A DNA stretch of 64,000 nucleotides from Polyangium fumosum. GTDB lineage: Bacteria > Myxococcota_A > Polyangia > Polyangiales > Polyangiaceae. Under the pieces are notes generated by a model. That model was not told where the DNA came from. It did no database searches and saw only the letters and a program-made list of their open reading frames with translations. The DNA lies in assembly GCF_005144585.1 (NCBI RefSeq), contig NZ_SSMQ01000047.1, positions 1-64,000 on the forward strand, in the 5' to 3' direction. Each line of letters starts with the position of its first letter. Positions within the stretch are counted from its first letter, which is position 1. Below, one piece after another: positions 1-8,723 of this stretch. A program made the translations under genes and the position numbers.

Positions 1-1
1 T

Positions 2-1966
2 GCGCCGCCGCCTGCTGCGCCGCCTGTCGCGGCCGCGCCGCCTCCCGCAGCGCCGCCGCGTCCCGGAGGGTCCACGGCCGGCACGCCTCCCCCGCGTCCC
101 ACCGCGGCGCCCGCGCCTGCCACGACGCGATCGGTGCCTCCGCCCGCAGCGCCTTTCCGCGCGAGCGAGCGCCCGCCGGCCCCGCAAGCGGCGGATACGG
201 CGGAGCTCGATCGACTCCGCGCGGAGCTCGCGCGGAGCAAGGACGAGCTCACGCGGAGCAAGGACGAGCTCACGCGGAGCCGTGACGATCTCGCGCGTAG
301 CAAGGACGAACTCACGCGCAGTCGTGACGAACTCACGCAAACGAAGGACGCGCTCACGCACGCGCAGGGGGAGTCCGCGCGTCGCGAAGGTGATCTGCCG
401 CGGTTCCAGCAAGAGATCGAGTCGCTCCGGGCCGAGCTCGCGCGGACCCGCGACGAGAGCACGCGCCTCGACCAGGAGCTTCAAACCTCGCGCGTGAACA
501 CGTCGCGGCTCGAAGCCGATCTCGCCAAGGCGAGCGAGGGATCGGCCGACGTGGTGCGGCTCAAGCGCGAGGCCGAGGAGCTCAAAGCAAAGCTCTCCGC
601 GGCCATCGCGGCGACGGCGACGATGCAAGGCGGAGGCGGCCTGACGGGCACGGCGGCGCTCACCGCCACGTCGCGCCTCGGCGGCGTGTCGAGCCGCGAG
701 TTCCTCGATCTGCGCGAGGCCCTGAACAAGAAGGACAAGGAGATCCTCGCCCTGCGCGAGCAGGTCTCGCAGCGGGACAAGGAGCTCATCGAGCTGCGGG
801 ATCAGGCGCTCGTGCTGGAGCGCGAGAAGGCCGATCAGCTCGATCGCATGATCGAGTTCGAGGGCTCGCGCGAGCAGAGCGACGCCGAGCTGAGCAAACT
901 GCGCGACGATCGCACGGCCCTCGAGCAACGCGTGACGAACTTCCAGATGCTGCTCGAGCGCGTCGAGGAGAAGCTCGCGACGCGCGACGCGGAGCTCGCA
1001 GCCGCGCGGCTCGATCGAGAGGCCGCGATCGCGATGCGCGAGGAGCAGCTCCGGACGTCGAGCGAGACGCTCGCGCAAGCGATCACCGACGCGGAGGCGC
1101 GGACGCGCGCGAGCGAGGCCGAGCGGCTCGGCAAGGAGCACGCGGCCGCGATCCAGAAGCTCGGCGAGGAGCACGCAGCGGCGATCGCGAAGCTGCGCGA
1201 CGCGCACGCGGCCGAGATCGGTGATCTCAGCGCGGAGCAGGGCGCAGAGCTCGGCAAGGCGCGCGAGGAGCACGCGGCGGCGATCACGAAGCTCGGCGAG
1301 GAGCACGCGAAGGCCCTCGAAGCGGCGAGCGCGGACAAGGCGCAGGCGATCGCAGAAGCATCACGCGCGGCCGACGAGCGGCTCGCGGCGCGTGAGCAAG
1401 AGCTCAAGGACGAACACGCGCACGCCCTGGGGGATCTCGAAGCGCGGCACGCGGCGGCGATCAAGAGCGCCGAGGAGGCCACGCGGAAGGCCGTCGCGGA
1501 GCAGGAGGAGCGAACGCGCGCGATCGAGGCGGCGCGCGCCGCGGAGGCAGAGGAAGAGCGCGAGGTCCGAAAGCGCGCGCTCGCCGAGCAGGAGACGACC
1601 CTGCGCGCTGCCGCGGCCGAGCTCGAAGCGCGCATCACCGCGCTCGGGGCCGAGCTGGAAGAGGCCCGCAGCGCGATCGAGGCGGCGCGTCGGGACGAGG
1701 GCACGGTCCGCGCGGATCTCGCGGCGCGCGTGGCCGACGTCGCGCGGCTCGAAGAAGAGCTCAAGAAGCGGGAAGAGGAGCGCGACGCGCTCGCCGCCGA
1801 GAAGGCGACGCTCGTGGCCGACGCCGTGAACGCCGCGTCGCGCCTCTCGCGCGTCCGGGCGCGCTGGGACGAGGACAAGCTCGCGCTCGGACGCGCGCGC
1901 GAGTCGCTGCTGCAGGCCGTGGAGAGAATCCAGGACGTCGAGTCGCGCTCGATCGACGCGGAGTGA
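2..1966 (+). CDS. Coiled-coil protein, 5' end outside window
   Basis: The reading frame is open from the first bases of the window, so the true start lies upstream; a GTG at 134 is only an internal candidate. The first ~55 visible residues are Pro/Ala-rich and look like a linker from an unseen N-terminal domain. The remaining ~600 residues are almost entirely charged coiled coil with heptad-like repeats such as SKDELTRSKDELTRS and two long Glu/Ala/Arg-rich stretches, interrupted by a short Gly/Thr-rich patch near residue 220. No catalytic motif is visible. Myxobacterial proteins of this layout include AglZ/FrzS-like motility scaffolds and cytoskeletal proteins, but the N-terminal domain that would decide this is missing. 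Function is not assigned. Confidence 0.8.
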   Translation, partial: APPPAAPPVAAAPPPAAPPRPGGSTAGTPPPRPTAAPAPATTRSVPPPAAPFRASERPPAPQAADTAELDRLRAELARSKDELTRSKDELTRSRDDLARSKDELTRSRDELTQTKDALTHAQGESARREGDLPRFQQEIESLRAELARTRDESTRLDQELQTSRVNTSRLEADLAKASEGSADVVRLKREAEELKAKLSAAIAATATMQGGGGLTGTAALTATSRLGGVSSREFLDLREALNKKDKEILALREQVSQRDKELIELRDQALVLEREKADQLDRMIEFEGSREQSDAELSKLRDDRTALEQRVTNFQMLLERVEEKLATRDAELAAARLDREAAIAMREEQLRTSSETLAQAITDAEARTRASEAERLGKEHAAAIQKLGEEHAAAIAKLRDAHAAEIGDLSAEQGAELGKAREEHAAAITKLGEEHAKALEAASADKAQAIAEASRAADERLAAREQELKDEHAHALGDLEARHAAAIKSAEEATRKAVAEQEERTRAIEAARAAEAEEEREVRKRALAEQETTLRAAAAELEARITALGAELEEARSAIEAARRDEGTVRADLAARVADVARLEEELKKREEERDALAAEKATLVADAVNAASRLSRVRARWDEDKLALGRARESLLQAVERIQDVESRSIDAE

Positions 1967-1987
1967 GCCGAGCGGCCGCGCGGCCGC

Positions 1988-2434
1988 TCAGCTCGATTTC
2001 GCGCGGAAGGCCTCCGGCAGGAGCGCCGCGAGCGACGTCATCCGCGAGAGCCCATCCCGATCGGCGACCGCCATCCGGATCGGCAGGTCCTCCGCGAACT
2101 CGGCGAGCGTCTGCCGGCACATGCCGCACGGCGCGCCGATTGCCGGGCTCTCCACGCCCGGCCCGAGCTTCGACGTCCCCGGCGTCACCACCGTGAGCGC
2201 GATCGGTGCCCGCTCGCCCGCGGCGACCATCTGCACGATCGCCGATCGCTCCGCGCAGATCGAGAGCCCGTACGACGCGTTCTCCACGTTGCAACCGGCG
2301 AAGATCCGACCCGACGCGGTGAGCACCGCGGCGCCGACCTGGTAGGCCGAGTACGGCGCGTGCGCGCGTGTTTGCACGTCGAGCGCGGCGCGCTCGAGCG
2401 CCGCCCAATCGATAGTCGTCTGCAGATCGGTCAA
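1988..2434 (-). CDS. cdd: Cytidine deaminase
   Basis: This 148-aa protein hydrolyses cytidine and deoxycytidine to the uridine forms in pyrimidine salvage in the cytosol. It carries the family zinc site: CAERSAI, with Cys in place of the His seen in dimeric enzymes, then PCGMCRQ, plus the substrate motif NVENASYG. The length and three-Cys zinc ligation fit the small homotetrameric class. I chose a TTG start at 2434 because it follows a GAGGAG ribosome site by a few bases and overlaps the upstream purine nucleoside phosphorylase stop (TTGA). The overlap implies translational coupling in a nucleoside-salvage operon. The unusual start codon is the only uncertainty. Confidence 0.93.
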   Translation of the reverse strand: MTDLQTTIDWAALERAALDVQTRAHAPYSAYQVGAAVLTASGRIFAGCNVENASYGLSICAERSAIVQMVAAGERAPIALTVVTPGTSKLGPGVESPAIGAPCGMCRQTLAEFAEDLPIRMAVADRDGLSRMTSLAALLPEAFRAKSS

Positions 2435-3294
2435 GCCGCTCCTCCTCGCCAGCTCCCACCGCCGGTGATCGCCACGCCAATCTTCTTCACCCAGGCCGAG
2501 AGCAGCGCCGTGAACCGGTCGCGCGACTCCCGCGCGGTCGCCTCGACCTCGGCGTGATCGAGCGGCGTCGGGCTCAGGCCCGCCGCGAGGTTCGTGATGC
2601 ACGACATCGCCCCGCAGCGCACGCCCATGTGCCGCAGCGCGATGACCTCGTGCACCGTGCTCATTCCGACCGCGTCCGCGCCGAGCGTCCGCAGCATCGC
2701 GATCTCGGCCGGCGTCTCGTACGACGGACCGAGCAGGCCCGCGTAGATGCCCTCGTGGATCGACACGCCCGCGTCCGCCGCCGCCTCGCGCGCGAGCGCC
2801 GCGATGCGCCGATCGTAGGCGTGCGTCATGTCGGGGAAGCGCGGGCCGAGGCCGGCTTCGTTCGGCCCGACGAGCGGGTTCTGGCCTGTGAGGTTCAGGT
2901 GATCACGGAGGAGCATCAGGTCCCCGGGCTGGAACGTGGGCCTCGTACCGCCGGCAGCGTTCGTCAAGAGCGCCGCGCGACACCCGAGCCGCGCGAGCAG
3001 CCGCGCGCCGAACACCGCGCGCTCGGGCGCGTGGCCCTCATAGAGGTGCACGCGGCCTTGCAGGCAGGCGACCGGCACGCCGTTCGCGAGGCCGATCCAG
3101 AGCTTGCCCGCATGTCCGACGACGGTCGACACGGGCATGAACGGGATTTCGCTGTAGGGGAGCACGACGTGCTCCTCGAGGCGCTCGGCCCACGCGCCGA
3201 GCCCCGAGCCGAGCACCACGCCGACCACCGGGGTGAGCGGGCTCTTCGATCGGATGACGGCGACGGCTTCGTCGAGGTGGGAGATCAGGCTCAT
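2431..3294 (-). CDS. punA: Purine-nucleoside phosphorylase (trimeric class)
   Basis: This 287-aa protein phosphorolyses purine (deoxy)nucleosides to the free base and (deoxy)ribose-1-phosphate. Signature segments are VLGSGLG near the N terminus (phosphate loop), GHAGKLWIG, QGRVHLYEGH, TNAAGG, the purine-site stretch GLLGPSYETPAEIAML and VGMSTVHEVIALRHMG, all in the order of the trimeric PunA/PNP family. Its length matches that family. The ATG at 3294 is the only good start. The gene ends in a TTGA overlap with cdd, so the two salvage enzymes are probably made from one transcript. It is transcribed divergently from the basic protein gene at 3500. Confidence 0.95.
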   Translation of the reverse strand: MSLISHLDEAVAVIRSKSPLTPVVGVVLGSGLGAWAERLEEHVVLPYSEIPFMPVSTVVGHAGKLWIGLANGVPVACLQGRVHLYEGHAPERAVFGARLLARLGCRAALLTNAAGGTRPTFQPGDLMLLRDHLNLTGQNPLVGPNEAGLGPRFPDMTHAYDRRIAALAREAAADAGVSIHEGIYAGLLGPSYETPAEIAMLRTLGADAVGMSTVHEVIALRHMGVRCGAMSCITNLAAGLSPTPLDHAEVEATARESRDRFTALLSAWVKKIGVAITGGGSWRGGAA

Positions 3295-3499
3295 TTGTCG
3301 GAGGGTAGTACAGGCCGACGGGCGGGGGAAACGTTTGCCCGCGGCCGTCGGGCCGTCCGTCCTTTCCTTCGTCGCTTCGAGAAGGGTGCAGGGTTCGGGC
3401 GTCCGTGATAGGGTGCGCGCCCTCCTGCGACGTCGAGGGGCTCACGCGCCCAACCTCGCGCGTAGCCCGCTCCTCCAGAAGCTTCCCAAGGTGAATCCG

Positions 3500-3856
3500 A
3501 TGAGCACGTTCGAAGAGTTCCTCAAGGCCAAGGCGATCAACCCGCGCAGGATCCTCGCGGCGTCCCAGAAGATCGAGAAGCTGCGCCCCGAGGATCGGGC
3601 GATCCGTCTGACCAAGCGCCTCGCCCGCAAGAGCGAGGACGGCGCGAAGAAGAAGGAAGGGCTCAAGAAGCCCCGCAGCGGCCGCCCCGTGACGGACCGC
3701 GCGATCGCGTCGGCGCTCGCGGGCAAGCCCGTCAGCGGCCCGAGCAAGACGCGCATCCTCCGCGCGGTCAACCACATCCTCGAGCAGAAGAAGCAGGAGA
3801 AGGTCGACCTCAAGGCGCTCTTCCCCGGCGAGAAGAAGGCCGCCGCCGCGGCCTGA
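3500..3856 (+). CDS. Small Lys/Arg-rich protein, unknown function
   Basis: This is a 118-aa, strongly basic protein beginning MSTFEEFLKAKAINPRRI. It is rich in Lys, Arg and Ala, predicted mainly helical, with an SGRPVTDRAI segment reminiscent of an AT-hook and an Ala run at the C terminus. No family is recognised. The charge and composition suggest a nucleic-acid-binding or ribosome-associated role, but this is inference only. The ATG at 3500 sits about 200 bases from the divergent punA start, leaving room for its own promoter. A strong intrinsic terminator begins 11 bases after the stop, so it is probably a monocistronic, well-expressed gene. Confidence 0.75.
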   Translation: MSTFEEFLKAKAINPRRILAASQKIEKLRPEDRAIRLTKRLARKSEDGAKKKEGLKKPRSGRPVTDRAIASALAGKPVSGPSKTRILRAVNHILEQKKQEKVDLKALFPGEKKAAAAA

Positions 3857-3866
3857 GTGACGAGGC

Positions 3867-3910
3867 GGGGGTGAGGCTTCGGAAGACGAAGCTTCGCCCC
3901 CGAATTTTTT
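3867..3910 (+). terminator. Intrinsic terminator after the basic protein gene
   Basis: A 15-bp stem (GGGGGTGAGGCTTCG pairing with CGAAGCTTCGCCCCC, two positions as G-U wobble) closes a 5-base loop and is followed by GAATTTTTT. It lies just after the stop at 3856. Confidence 0.85.
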
Positions 3911-3946
3911 CGAAGGGTGCATCGCGGACGGCGCTCGGGCCGTCCG

Positions 3947-4048
3947 TCACAGATCGCCCAGGCGCCTCCGAGCGGACTTGCGCGAAGAGAGGTCGAGCAG
4001 GTCGGCGGTGACGAGGGCGACGGTCAATCCCACGGCGATGTAAAGCAT
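3947..4048 (-). CDS. Possible 33-aa single-pass membrane peptide
   Basis: A short frame encodes MLYIAVGLTVALVTADLLDL followed by a basic tail (SSRKSARRRLGDL). This is the layout of a small bitopic membrane peptide. It lies alone between the terminator at 3910 and the sigma factor gene. No clear ribosome site and no homology are known to me, so it may be chance. Confidence 0.3.
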   Translation of the reverse strand: MLYIAVGLTVALVTADLLDLSSRKSARRRLGDL

Positions 4049-4258
4049 GGGCCGACGTTGGGGCCGGCCGCGGGAAATGGACAAATTTCGTGCAAAAGGG
4101 CAGGCGGGTGAATGTGGCCCCGCCGCCGCGCAACGGAGCCCTTCGTGTACCCCGTGGCGCTGCCGCGCGCGATCCCCTCGCTGGTCTCGGCGCGTCGCAT
4201 CATCCCCTCTGCGTCGTTTTTCGCATGGCCGAGCGCGAGCCTGGCCACTCGGGCCTTC

Positions 4259-4921
4259 GTGGACAGCGTCGACGACGTAGACGAGCTCGTCCGGCGTGCC
4301 CGGAGCGGGGACAGGGGCGCGTTCTCGGCGCTCTACCGGATGCACCGGGAGGCCGTGGCGCGGCTCGTGTTCCGCATGCTGGGACGCGCGAGCGACATCG
4401 AGGACGTGGTGCAGGAGGTCTTCCTGCAGGTGCACCGGAGCCTCGGCGACTTCCGCGGGCAGTCGAAGTTCTCCACGTGGATCCACCGCATCACGGTGAA
4501 CGTGGTGCTCATGATCCGCAGGGCCGAGCGCAGCCGTCCGGTGTTCGCCGACGAGCCGCTCGCGACCGATAACGAGCGGGACGCGGGCCTCTTGCCCGAC
4601 GAGGAGGCCACGCTGCGGCGCCGGCTCGCCGCGTTCAAGCGGCTGCTCGATCGGATCTCCGAGAAGAAACGTACGGTGTACGTGCTGCATGACATCGAAG
4701 GCTTGGCGCCGGCGGAGATCGCGACGATCGTGGATGCGCCCGTGTTGACCGTCCGGACGAGGTTGTTTTACGCGCGGCGCGAGCTCGCCGAGCTCATGCG
4801 GGAGGAGCCTGCGCTCGCGCAGCTCGTGGATGAAATCGGGGGCTTGGGGGCGCAGCTCGGCGCGTCCGAGCGGAGCCCCCAGGCGTCGAATGCTCTTCCG
4901 GCGGAGGGGAAAGCCACGTGA
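4259..4921 (+). CDS. ECF-family RNA polymerase sigma factor
   Basis: This protein directs RNA polymerase to a specific promoter set. From the chosen GTG start it is 220 aa. Region 2 (DELVRRARSGDRGAFSALY, then DIEDVVQEVFLQVHRS and FRGQSKFSTWIHRITVN) and region 4 (KKRTVYVLHDIEGLAPAEIA, followed by VRTRLFYARRELAELM) are both complete. The frame is open further upstream to an ATG at 4112, but the extra 49 residues do not resemble sigma sequence, so I prefer 4259; neither start has a strong ribosome site. The stop overlaps the start of a FecR-like membrane gene (GTGA), the usual pairing of an ECF sigma factor with its membrane regulator. Confidence 0.9.
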   Translation: MDSVDDVDELVRRARSGDRGAFSALYRMHREAVARLVFRMLGRASDIEDVVQEVFLQVHRSLGDFRGQSKFSTWIHRITVNVVLMIRRAERSRPVFADEPLATDNERDAGLLPDEEATLRRRLAAFKRLLDRISEKKRTVYVLHDIEGLAPAEIATIVDAPVLTVRTRLFYARRELAELMREEPALAQLVDEIGGLGAQLGASERSPQASNALPAEGKAT

Positions 4922-6141
4922 GCGACAACGACCCCGGCACGCGCGCCCTCGAGGTGATGCGCGGCGCGCTCGCCGACGAGATGCCGCCCGCGCTGCCCTG
5001 GGATGCGATCGAGCAGAAGCTCGACGAGCGCATCGATCAGGAGGAGCAAGCACGCGCATCCCGCGCGCTCCCTCGCATCGGGCGCGGCGCACGGATCGGC
5101 CTCGCGCTTTGCGCGGCCGCCGCGGCGGTGATCGCTGTCGCGAGCTTCGGCGCGCGATCGAAGCACGAAGCGCCCGCCGGGTTTGCCGTCCGGTGGCGCG
5201 CGCCCGAGACGATCGCGTTTCTCCCGGGCAGCGAGTCCGAGCGGGATCTCGCGCTCCTTCGCCCCGGGGACGGCGTCGAGGCCGGCGAGGCGCCGCTCAC
5301 GCTCGTGCAACGTGGGATCGTCCGCGTCACGCTCGCGCCGGGCGCGCGTGCGACCGTCGTCGCAGCGGCCACCGAGGCCGGTGATGCGCTCGTCCTCGGC
5401 CTCGAACGAGGTTCCTTGCGCGCGGACGTCACGCCCCGAAAAACCTCCGCGGGCCTCGTCGAGACCTTCGCCGTCGACGTCGGCCGCACGCGTGTCGCCG
5501 CGCATGGCACCGCGTTCACCGTCGTCCGCGGGAGTGACGACGTCCTCGTCGATCTCGAGCACGGCGCGGTCGCCGTCGGCCCCGCGGGTCGCCCCGGCAC
5601 CACCACCGGCCGCCTCCTCGTCGGCCGTGCGCGCGCGTCCTTCTCGCTCGACGGTGGCGAGATCGCTCGCATGCTCTCCGTGGAAGACGCGCCCCCTGCG
5701 CCGCCTGCACCCGTGGAGACCACGCCTCCGCCGAAGCCCGTGATCGCGCCGCCGCCTCCGAGCGTCGCGGAGCGCCCGCTGCCGCACGTCCCCGATCGTC
5801 CGGACGCACCCCCTCTGCCGCCTGCGCCCGTGGAGGCGCCCTCCGTCGTTCCCGAGGCGCCGCCTGCGCCCGCGCCCGCGCCCGTCCTCACGCGCGCCTC
5901 CGTGCACGCGGGCCTCTCGGGCTGCTTCGAGACGCACTACCGCGGCGGCGACCCTTCCGTTCGCCTCTCGGTCGCGGCCACGGTGACCGTCTCGCTCGAC
6001 ACGGAAGGCGCCGTCTCCTCCGTGCGCTTCGACCCGCCGCTCGAGCCTCGGTTCATGCAGTGCGTCTTCGCCGCGCTGCGCCCGGGCAAGTTCGTCGGGA
6101 CGAGCGGGCCCGTCGCCGTGCCGTTCCAGCTCGGTCAGTGA
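4918..6141 (+). CDS. FecR-like membrane regulator with C-terminal AgmX-like domain
   Basis: This 407-aa protein probably holds or senses for the ECF sigma factor encoded immediately upstream, with which it shares a GTGA overlap. A cytoplasmic N-terminal ~58 residues precedes one membrane helix (about 59-77). A periplasmic FecR-type beta domain follows, containing ETFAVDVGRTRVAAHGTAFTV and VLVDLEHGAVAV. A ~110-residue Pro-rich linker leads to a C-terminal ~85-residue module (LTRASVHAGLSGCFETHYR to the end) with two Cys. That last module resembles the C-terminal domain common in myxobacterial AgmX/PglI-type proteins. The anti-sigma role is inferred from context; the domain order is visible. Confidence 0.8.
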   Translation: MSDNDPGTRALEVMRGALADEMPPALPWDAIEQKLDERIDQEEQARASRALPRIGRGARIGLALCAAAAAVIAVASFGARSKHEAPAGFAVRWRAPETIAFLPGSESERDLALLRPGDGVEAGEAPLTLVQRGIVRVTLAPGARATVVAAATEAGDALVLGLERGSLRADVTPRKTSAGLVETFAVDVGRTRVAAHGTAFTVVRGSDDVLVDLEHGAVAVGPAGRPGTTTGRLLVGRARASFSLDGGEIARMLSVEDAPPAPPAPVETTPPPKPVIAPPPPSVAERPLPHVPDRPDAPPLPPAPVEAPSVVPEAPPAPAPAPVLTRASVHAGLSGCFETHYRGGDPSVRLSVAATVTVSLDTEGAVSSVRFDPPLEPRFMQCVFAALRPGKFVGTSGPVAVPFQLGQ

Positions 6142-6180
6142 GGGTTTGCCCGGGCAGCACCCGGGCATCGACAAACCCTC
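6140..6180. terminator. Bidirectional terminator between convergent genes
   Basis: Nested inverted repeats GAGGGTTTG/CAAACCCTC and GCCCGGG/CCCGGGC form one long hairpin between the stop of the FecR-like gene and the end of the PilZ gene on the other strand. Confidence 0.7.
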
Positions 6181-6185
6181 CCCGT

Positions 6186-6509
6186 TCAGCGGATCGACGG
6201 TGGCGCGCCCGTGAGGAGCTGCATCATCGCGTGCGTCTCGCGTGCGCCCATCAGACCGAACTGCACGCCCATTCCATCGGGCTCGGTCCAGCGCACCGTC
6301 GCCTTCACCATCACCTCTTGCTTCACGCCCGGTAGCTGCATGAAGAGGTTCACGTTCGCGTTGAAGGGCGCGGGCTTGTCGGTGACGATGAACATGCCGC
6401 CGATGCTCAGGTCGCGCGAGAAAGCATCGACGCGCGGACCATCCCCCATCTGGAACGCGACTGCCAATCGAACGACCCTGCGCGGGTGTCTTCGCTTATC
6501 GAGCAACAC
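6186..6509 (-). CDS. PilZ-domain protein
   Basis: This 107-aa protein consists of one PilZ domain, the small beta barrel that often binds cyclic di-GMP. The RxxxR motif is present at the N terminus as RRHPRR and the second motif as DLSIGGMFI (D/N-x-S-x-x-G). Both binding elements are therefore intact, unlike degenerate PilZ adaptors. Length is that of a stand-alone PilZ protein. The start is a GTG at 6509 preceded by AGGAGAGAAA. It may tie motility or surface behaviour to second-messenger level, but no partner gene is adjacent: neighbours are the convergent FecR gene and a divergent secreted-protein gene. Confidence 0.9.
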   Translation of the reverse strand: MLLDKRRHPRRVVRLAVAFQMGDGPRVDAFSRDLSIGGMFIVTDKPAPFNANVNLFMQLPGVKQEVMVKATVRWTEPDGMGVQFGLMGARETHAMMQLLTGAPPSIR

Positions 6510-6566
6510 TTTCTCTCCTCGTGCCCCGACGGCGCCCTACAATAAACGGTCGGAGGTCGGAGCGCG

Positions 6567-7496
6567 GTGGCAAAAAACGAGGCGCGCGTCGCCGGGGGGT
6601 TCGGCCGGCATTTCGAGGGCTGGCAGCCGGGGCTCGTCGCCGTCTTCCTCGCCGGCACCGCGGCGCTGCTCGCCGTCCCCCGGTCGGTCCCGCCCGACGG
6701 CCTGCCTCTCCCGCTCGTCGAGCCCCAAAAACTCGCCGAGACCGCGGCCAACGACGACGCCCGCGCCCGCGCCGTGGAGGCAAAACCCCTCGACGCCGAC
6801 GTCCGCGCGCTCGGCTCCCTCCTCCGCGCCTTCGGCCGCGCCGACGCGCGCGGCGACGACGCCCTGCTCGCCGAGCTCCGCCGCCAGATCGGCCCCGCCG
6901 CCGCCCGCGCCCTCGCCCAGGGGGACGCCGCCGTCCTCGCCCTCCGCGCCTACCAGCTCCGCGCCTTCCTGCGCGAGGTCGGGAGCTTCGTTCGGACCGG
7001 CGAAACCTCGGACGAGCTCGTCGAGCTCGGCGGCCCCTTCGCCGACGTCCTCGCGCGGAACGGCTGGTGCGAGGGCGGCCCGCCGTGCGTCATGCACATG
7101 GACGAGCAGGCGCTCCGCGCCTCCTTCAAGCTTCGCTGGAACGAGATCAGCGGCCTCTCGGGCAGCGCGCTCGCCCTCGGCGTCGACGAGAGGCGCGCCC
7201 TCTTCGCGTTCCTCCTCGCGCACCCGCCGCGCGTGAGCGCGGGCCTCGAGGAAGGGCGCGCCGCGCAGGATCCGGCGGCCTTCCTGCTCCGCAAAATCGA
7301 CGAGCTTTCGGCCCTCGATCCTTCTTACCCGCGCGAGTTCGCGCGCGGCGTCGTGCGGTATCACAAGGGCGAGTTCGGCCGCGCGGCCGAGCATTTCGCG
7401 ATGCACCTCGAGCTCTCGCCCGACGGACCGTACACGCTCCGCGCGCAAAATCACCTGCGCGCCGCGCTCGAGCGCTCGCTCGCCGACTCTCCTTAG
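6567..7496 (+). CDS. Membrane-anchored protein with a C-terminal TPR-like repeat
   Basis: This 309-aa protein has an N-terminal membrane helix at about residues 21-39 (GLVAVFLAGTAALLAVPRS) and an otherwise periplasmic helical body. The last ~45 residues (DPSYPREFARGVVRYHKGEF to LRAALER) look like a single TPR hairpin pair. Two Cys occur in WCEGGPPCV. I do not recognise a family; similar proteins are common in myxobacteria without assigned function. A GTG start at 6567 is supported by GGAGG upstream. It is transcribed away from the PilZ gene with only 57 bases between the starts, so the two may share a promoter region. Confidence 0.7.
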   Translation: MAKNEARVAGGFGRHFEGWQPGLVAVFLAGTAALLAVPRSVPPDGLPLPLVEPQKLAETAANDDARARAVEAKPLDADVRALGSLLRAFGRADARGDDALLAELRRQIGPAAARALAQGDAAVLALRAYQLRAFLREVGSFVRTGETSDELVELGGPFADVLARNGWCEGGPPCVMHMDEQALRASFKLRWNEISGLSGSALALGVDERRALFAFLLAHPPRVSAGLEEGRAAQDPAAFLLRKIDELSALDPSYPREFARGVVRYHKGEFGRAAEHFAMHLELSPDGPYTLRAQNHLRAALERSLADSP

Positions 7497-7559
7497 CCCC
7501 CTGATTTCTGGCCTCGCGCCCCTTGCGGTACGCACTGCCTGGCAACACGTCGTGCCGTG

Positions 7560-8522
7560 ATGTTCCGCCGCACGGTTGATGCAATTCCGTCCTCCGGGAC
7601 GCCACGCTCGCTCGACACGACGCGGCTCCCGCTCCCCCAACCCATGGTTCCTTGCGCGCCTGCACCGAGCGCGCCCGTGGAGCCCACGATCGCCTTGCCG
7701 CGCGACGCCGATCCGAACGCGATCCTCGCGCTCGACATGACCCCCGAGGCGCGCGACTTCTTCGCCTCTGCGCTCCGCGCGCTCGCCGCGTCCGACGTTC
7801 CTTTCCTCGTCGGCGGCGCCTACGCGCTCGCGCATCACGCCGGCATGCGGCGGCGCACCCGTGACCTCGACGTCTTCGTCCGCCGTCGCGACGTCGGCGC
7901 GACGCTCCTCGTCCTTGAACGCGCGGGTTATCCGACGTGCATCGCCTTCCCGCACTGGCTCGCCAAGGCCTTCGCCGGCAGCGAGCACGTCGACGTCATC
8001 TGGAGCTCGGGCAACGGGCTCGCCGAGGTCGACGATCGTTGGTTCGAGCACGCGGGCCATGGCGAAGTCTTCGGCGTCGACGTCGGCCTCTGCCCGGCCG
8101 AGGAGACCATCTTCGCCAAATCCTTCATCCAGGAGCGCGAGCGCTACGACGGGGCCGACGTCGCCCACGTGCTGCGCGCGCGTTGCGAGGAGCTCGACTG
8201 GCCTCGGCTCGTCGCGCGTTTCGGTGATCACTGGCGGGTGCTCTTGAGCCAGCTCATCCTCTTCGGCTTCATCTATCCGGCGGAGCAGCGACGCATCCCG
8301 CCGTGGGTCATGCGCGAGCTCCTCGCGCGCCTCGAAGCCGAGCATGCGGCGCCGCCCGAGGCGGGACGCTTGTGCCGGGGCACGCTCCTCTCGCGCGCGC
8401 AGTACCTCGCCGACGTGAGCGAAGGCTGGGACGACGCGCGCCTCTGGCCCGCGGGCAGCATGACGTCCGAGGAGATCGCGCGCTGGACCGCCGCGATCGA
8501 CCAGCCGCCCCCGCACCCCTGA
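7560..8522 (+). CDS. Nucleotidyltransferase-fold protein
   Basis: This is a 320-aa protein from the ATG at 7560 (a GTG three bases upstream is also possible). The central segment FLVGGAYALAHHAGMRRRTR followed by DLDVFV matches the GG...RxTxDlDl core of the minimal nucleotidyltransferase (MNT/AbiEii-like) superfamily. The DxD pair would be the metal-binding catalytic acids. The first ~50 residues are Pro-rich and probably disordered. Such proteins are often toxins or base-modifying transferases, but no obvious antitoxin partner is next to it. A later in-frame ATG at 7644 would remove the disordered N terminus. Function beyond the fold is not assigned. Confidence 0.75.
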   Translation: MFRRTVDAIPSSGTPRSLDTTRLPLPQPMVPCAPAPSAPVEPTIALPRDADPNAILALDMTPEARDFFASALRALAASDVPFLVGGAYALAHHAGMRRRTRDLDVFVRRRDVGATLLVLERAGYPTCIAFPHWLAKAFAGSEHVDVIWSSGNGLAEVDDRWFEHAGHGEVFGVDVGLCPAEETIFAKSFIQERERYDGADVAHVLRARCEELDWPRLVARFGDHWRVLLSQLILFGFIYPAEQRRIPPWVMRELLARLEAEHAAPPEAGRLCRGTLLSRAQYLADVSEGWDDARLWPAGSMTSEEIARWTAAIDQPPPHP

Positions 8523-8549
8523 GCCTCGCGACCCGGTGAGCACGATTCC

Positions 8550-8611
8550 GGTTGGCTTGTTTCGAGCGATTTGCCAACCATGTTGTCAAAATTTCCGTGT
8601 AGCTGAATAAA
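8550..8611 (+). promoter_or_regulatory. Inverted repeat and putative promoter upstream of the VWA-like lipoprotein
   Basis: GGTTGGC (8550-8556) and GCCAACC (8573-8579) form a 7-bp inverted repeat, either an operator or the end of a terminator for the preceding gene. Immediately after it, TTGTCA (8583) and AATAAA (8606) are spaced by 17 bases and resemble a vegetative promoter in an unusually AT-rich patch. Confidence 0.4.
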
Positions 8612-8723
8612 AACACCCAAAACCGACAAAATAGGACGGCATCCCTTTTGCGAAGAGGGTGGACGCGCTGCTGCTGAGGCAGCCAACCGCCAGGCACCTC
8701 GCAAGTTGAGAAAGGGAGCCCCC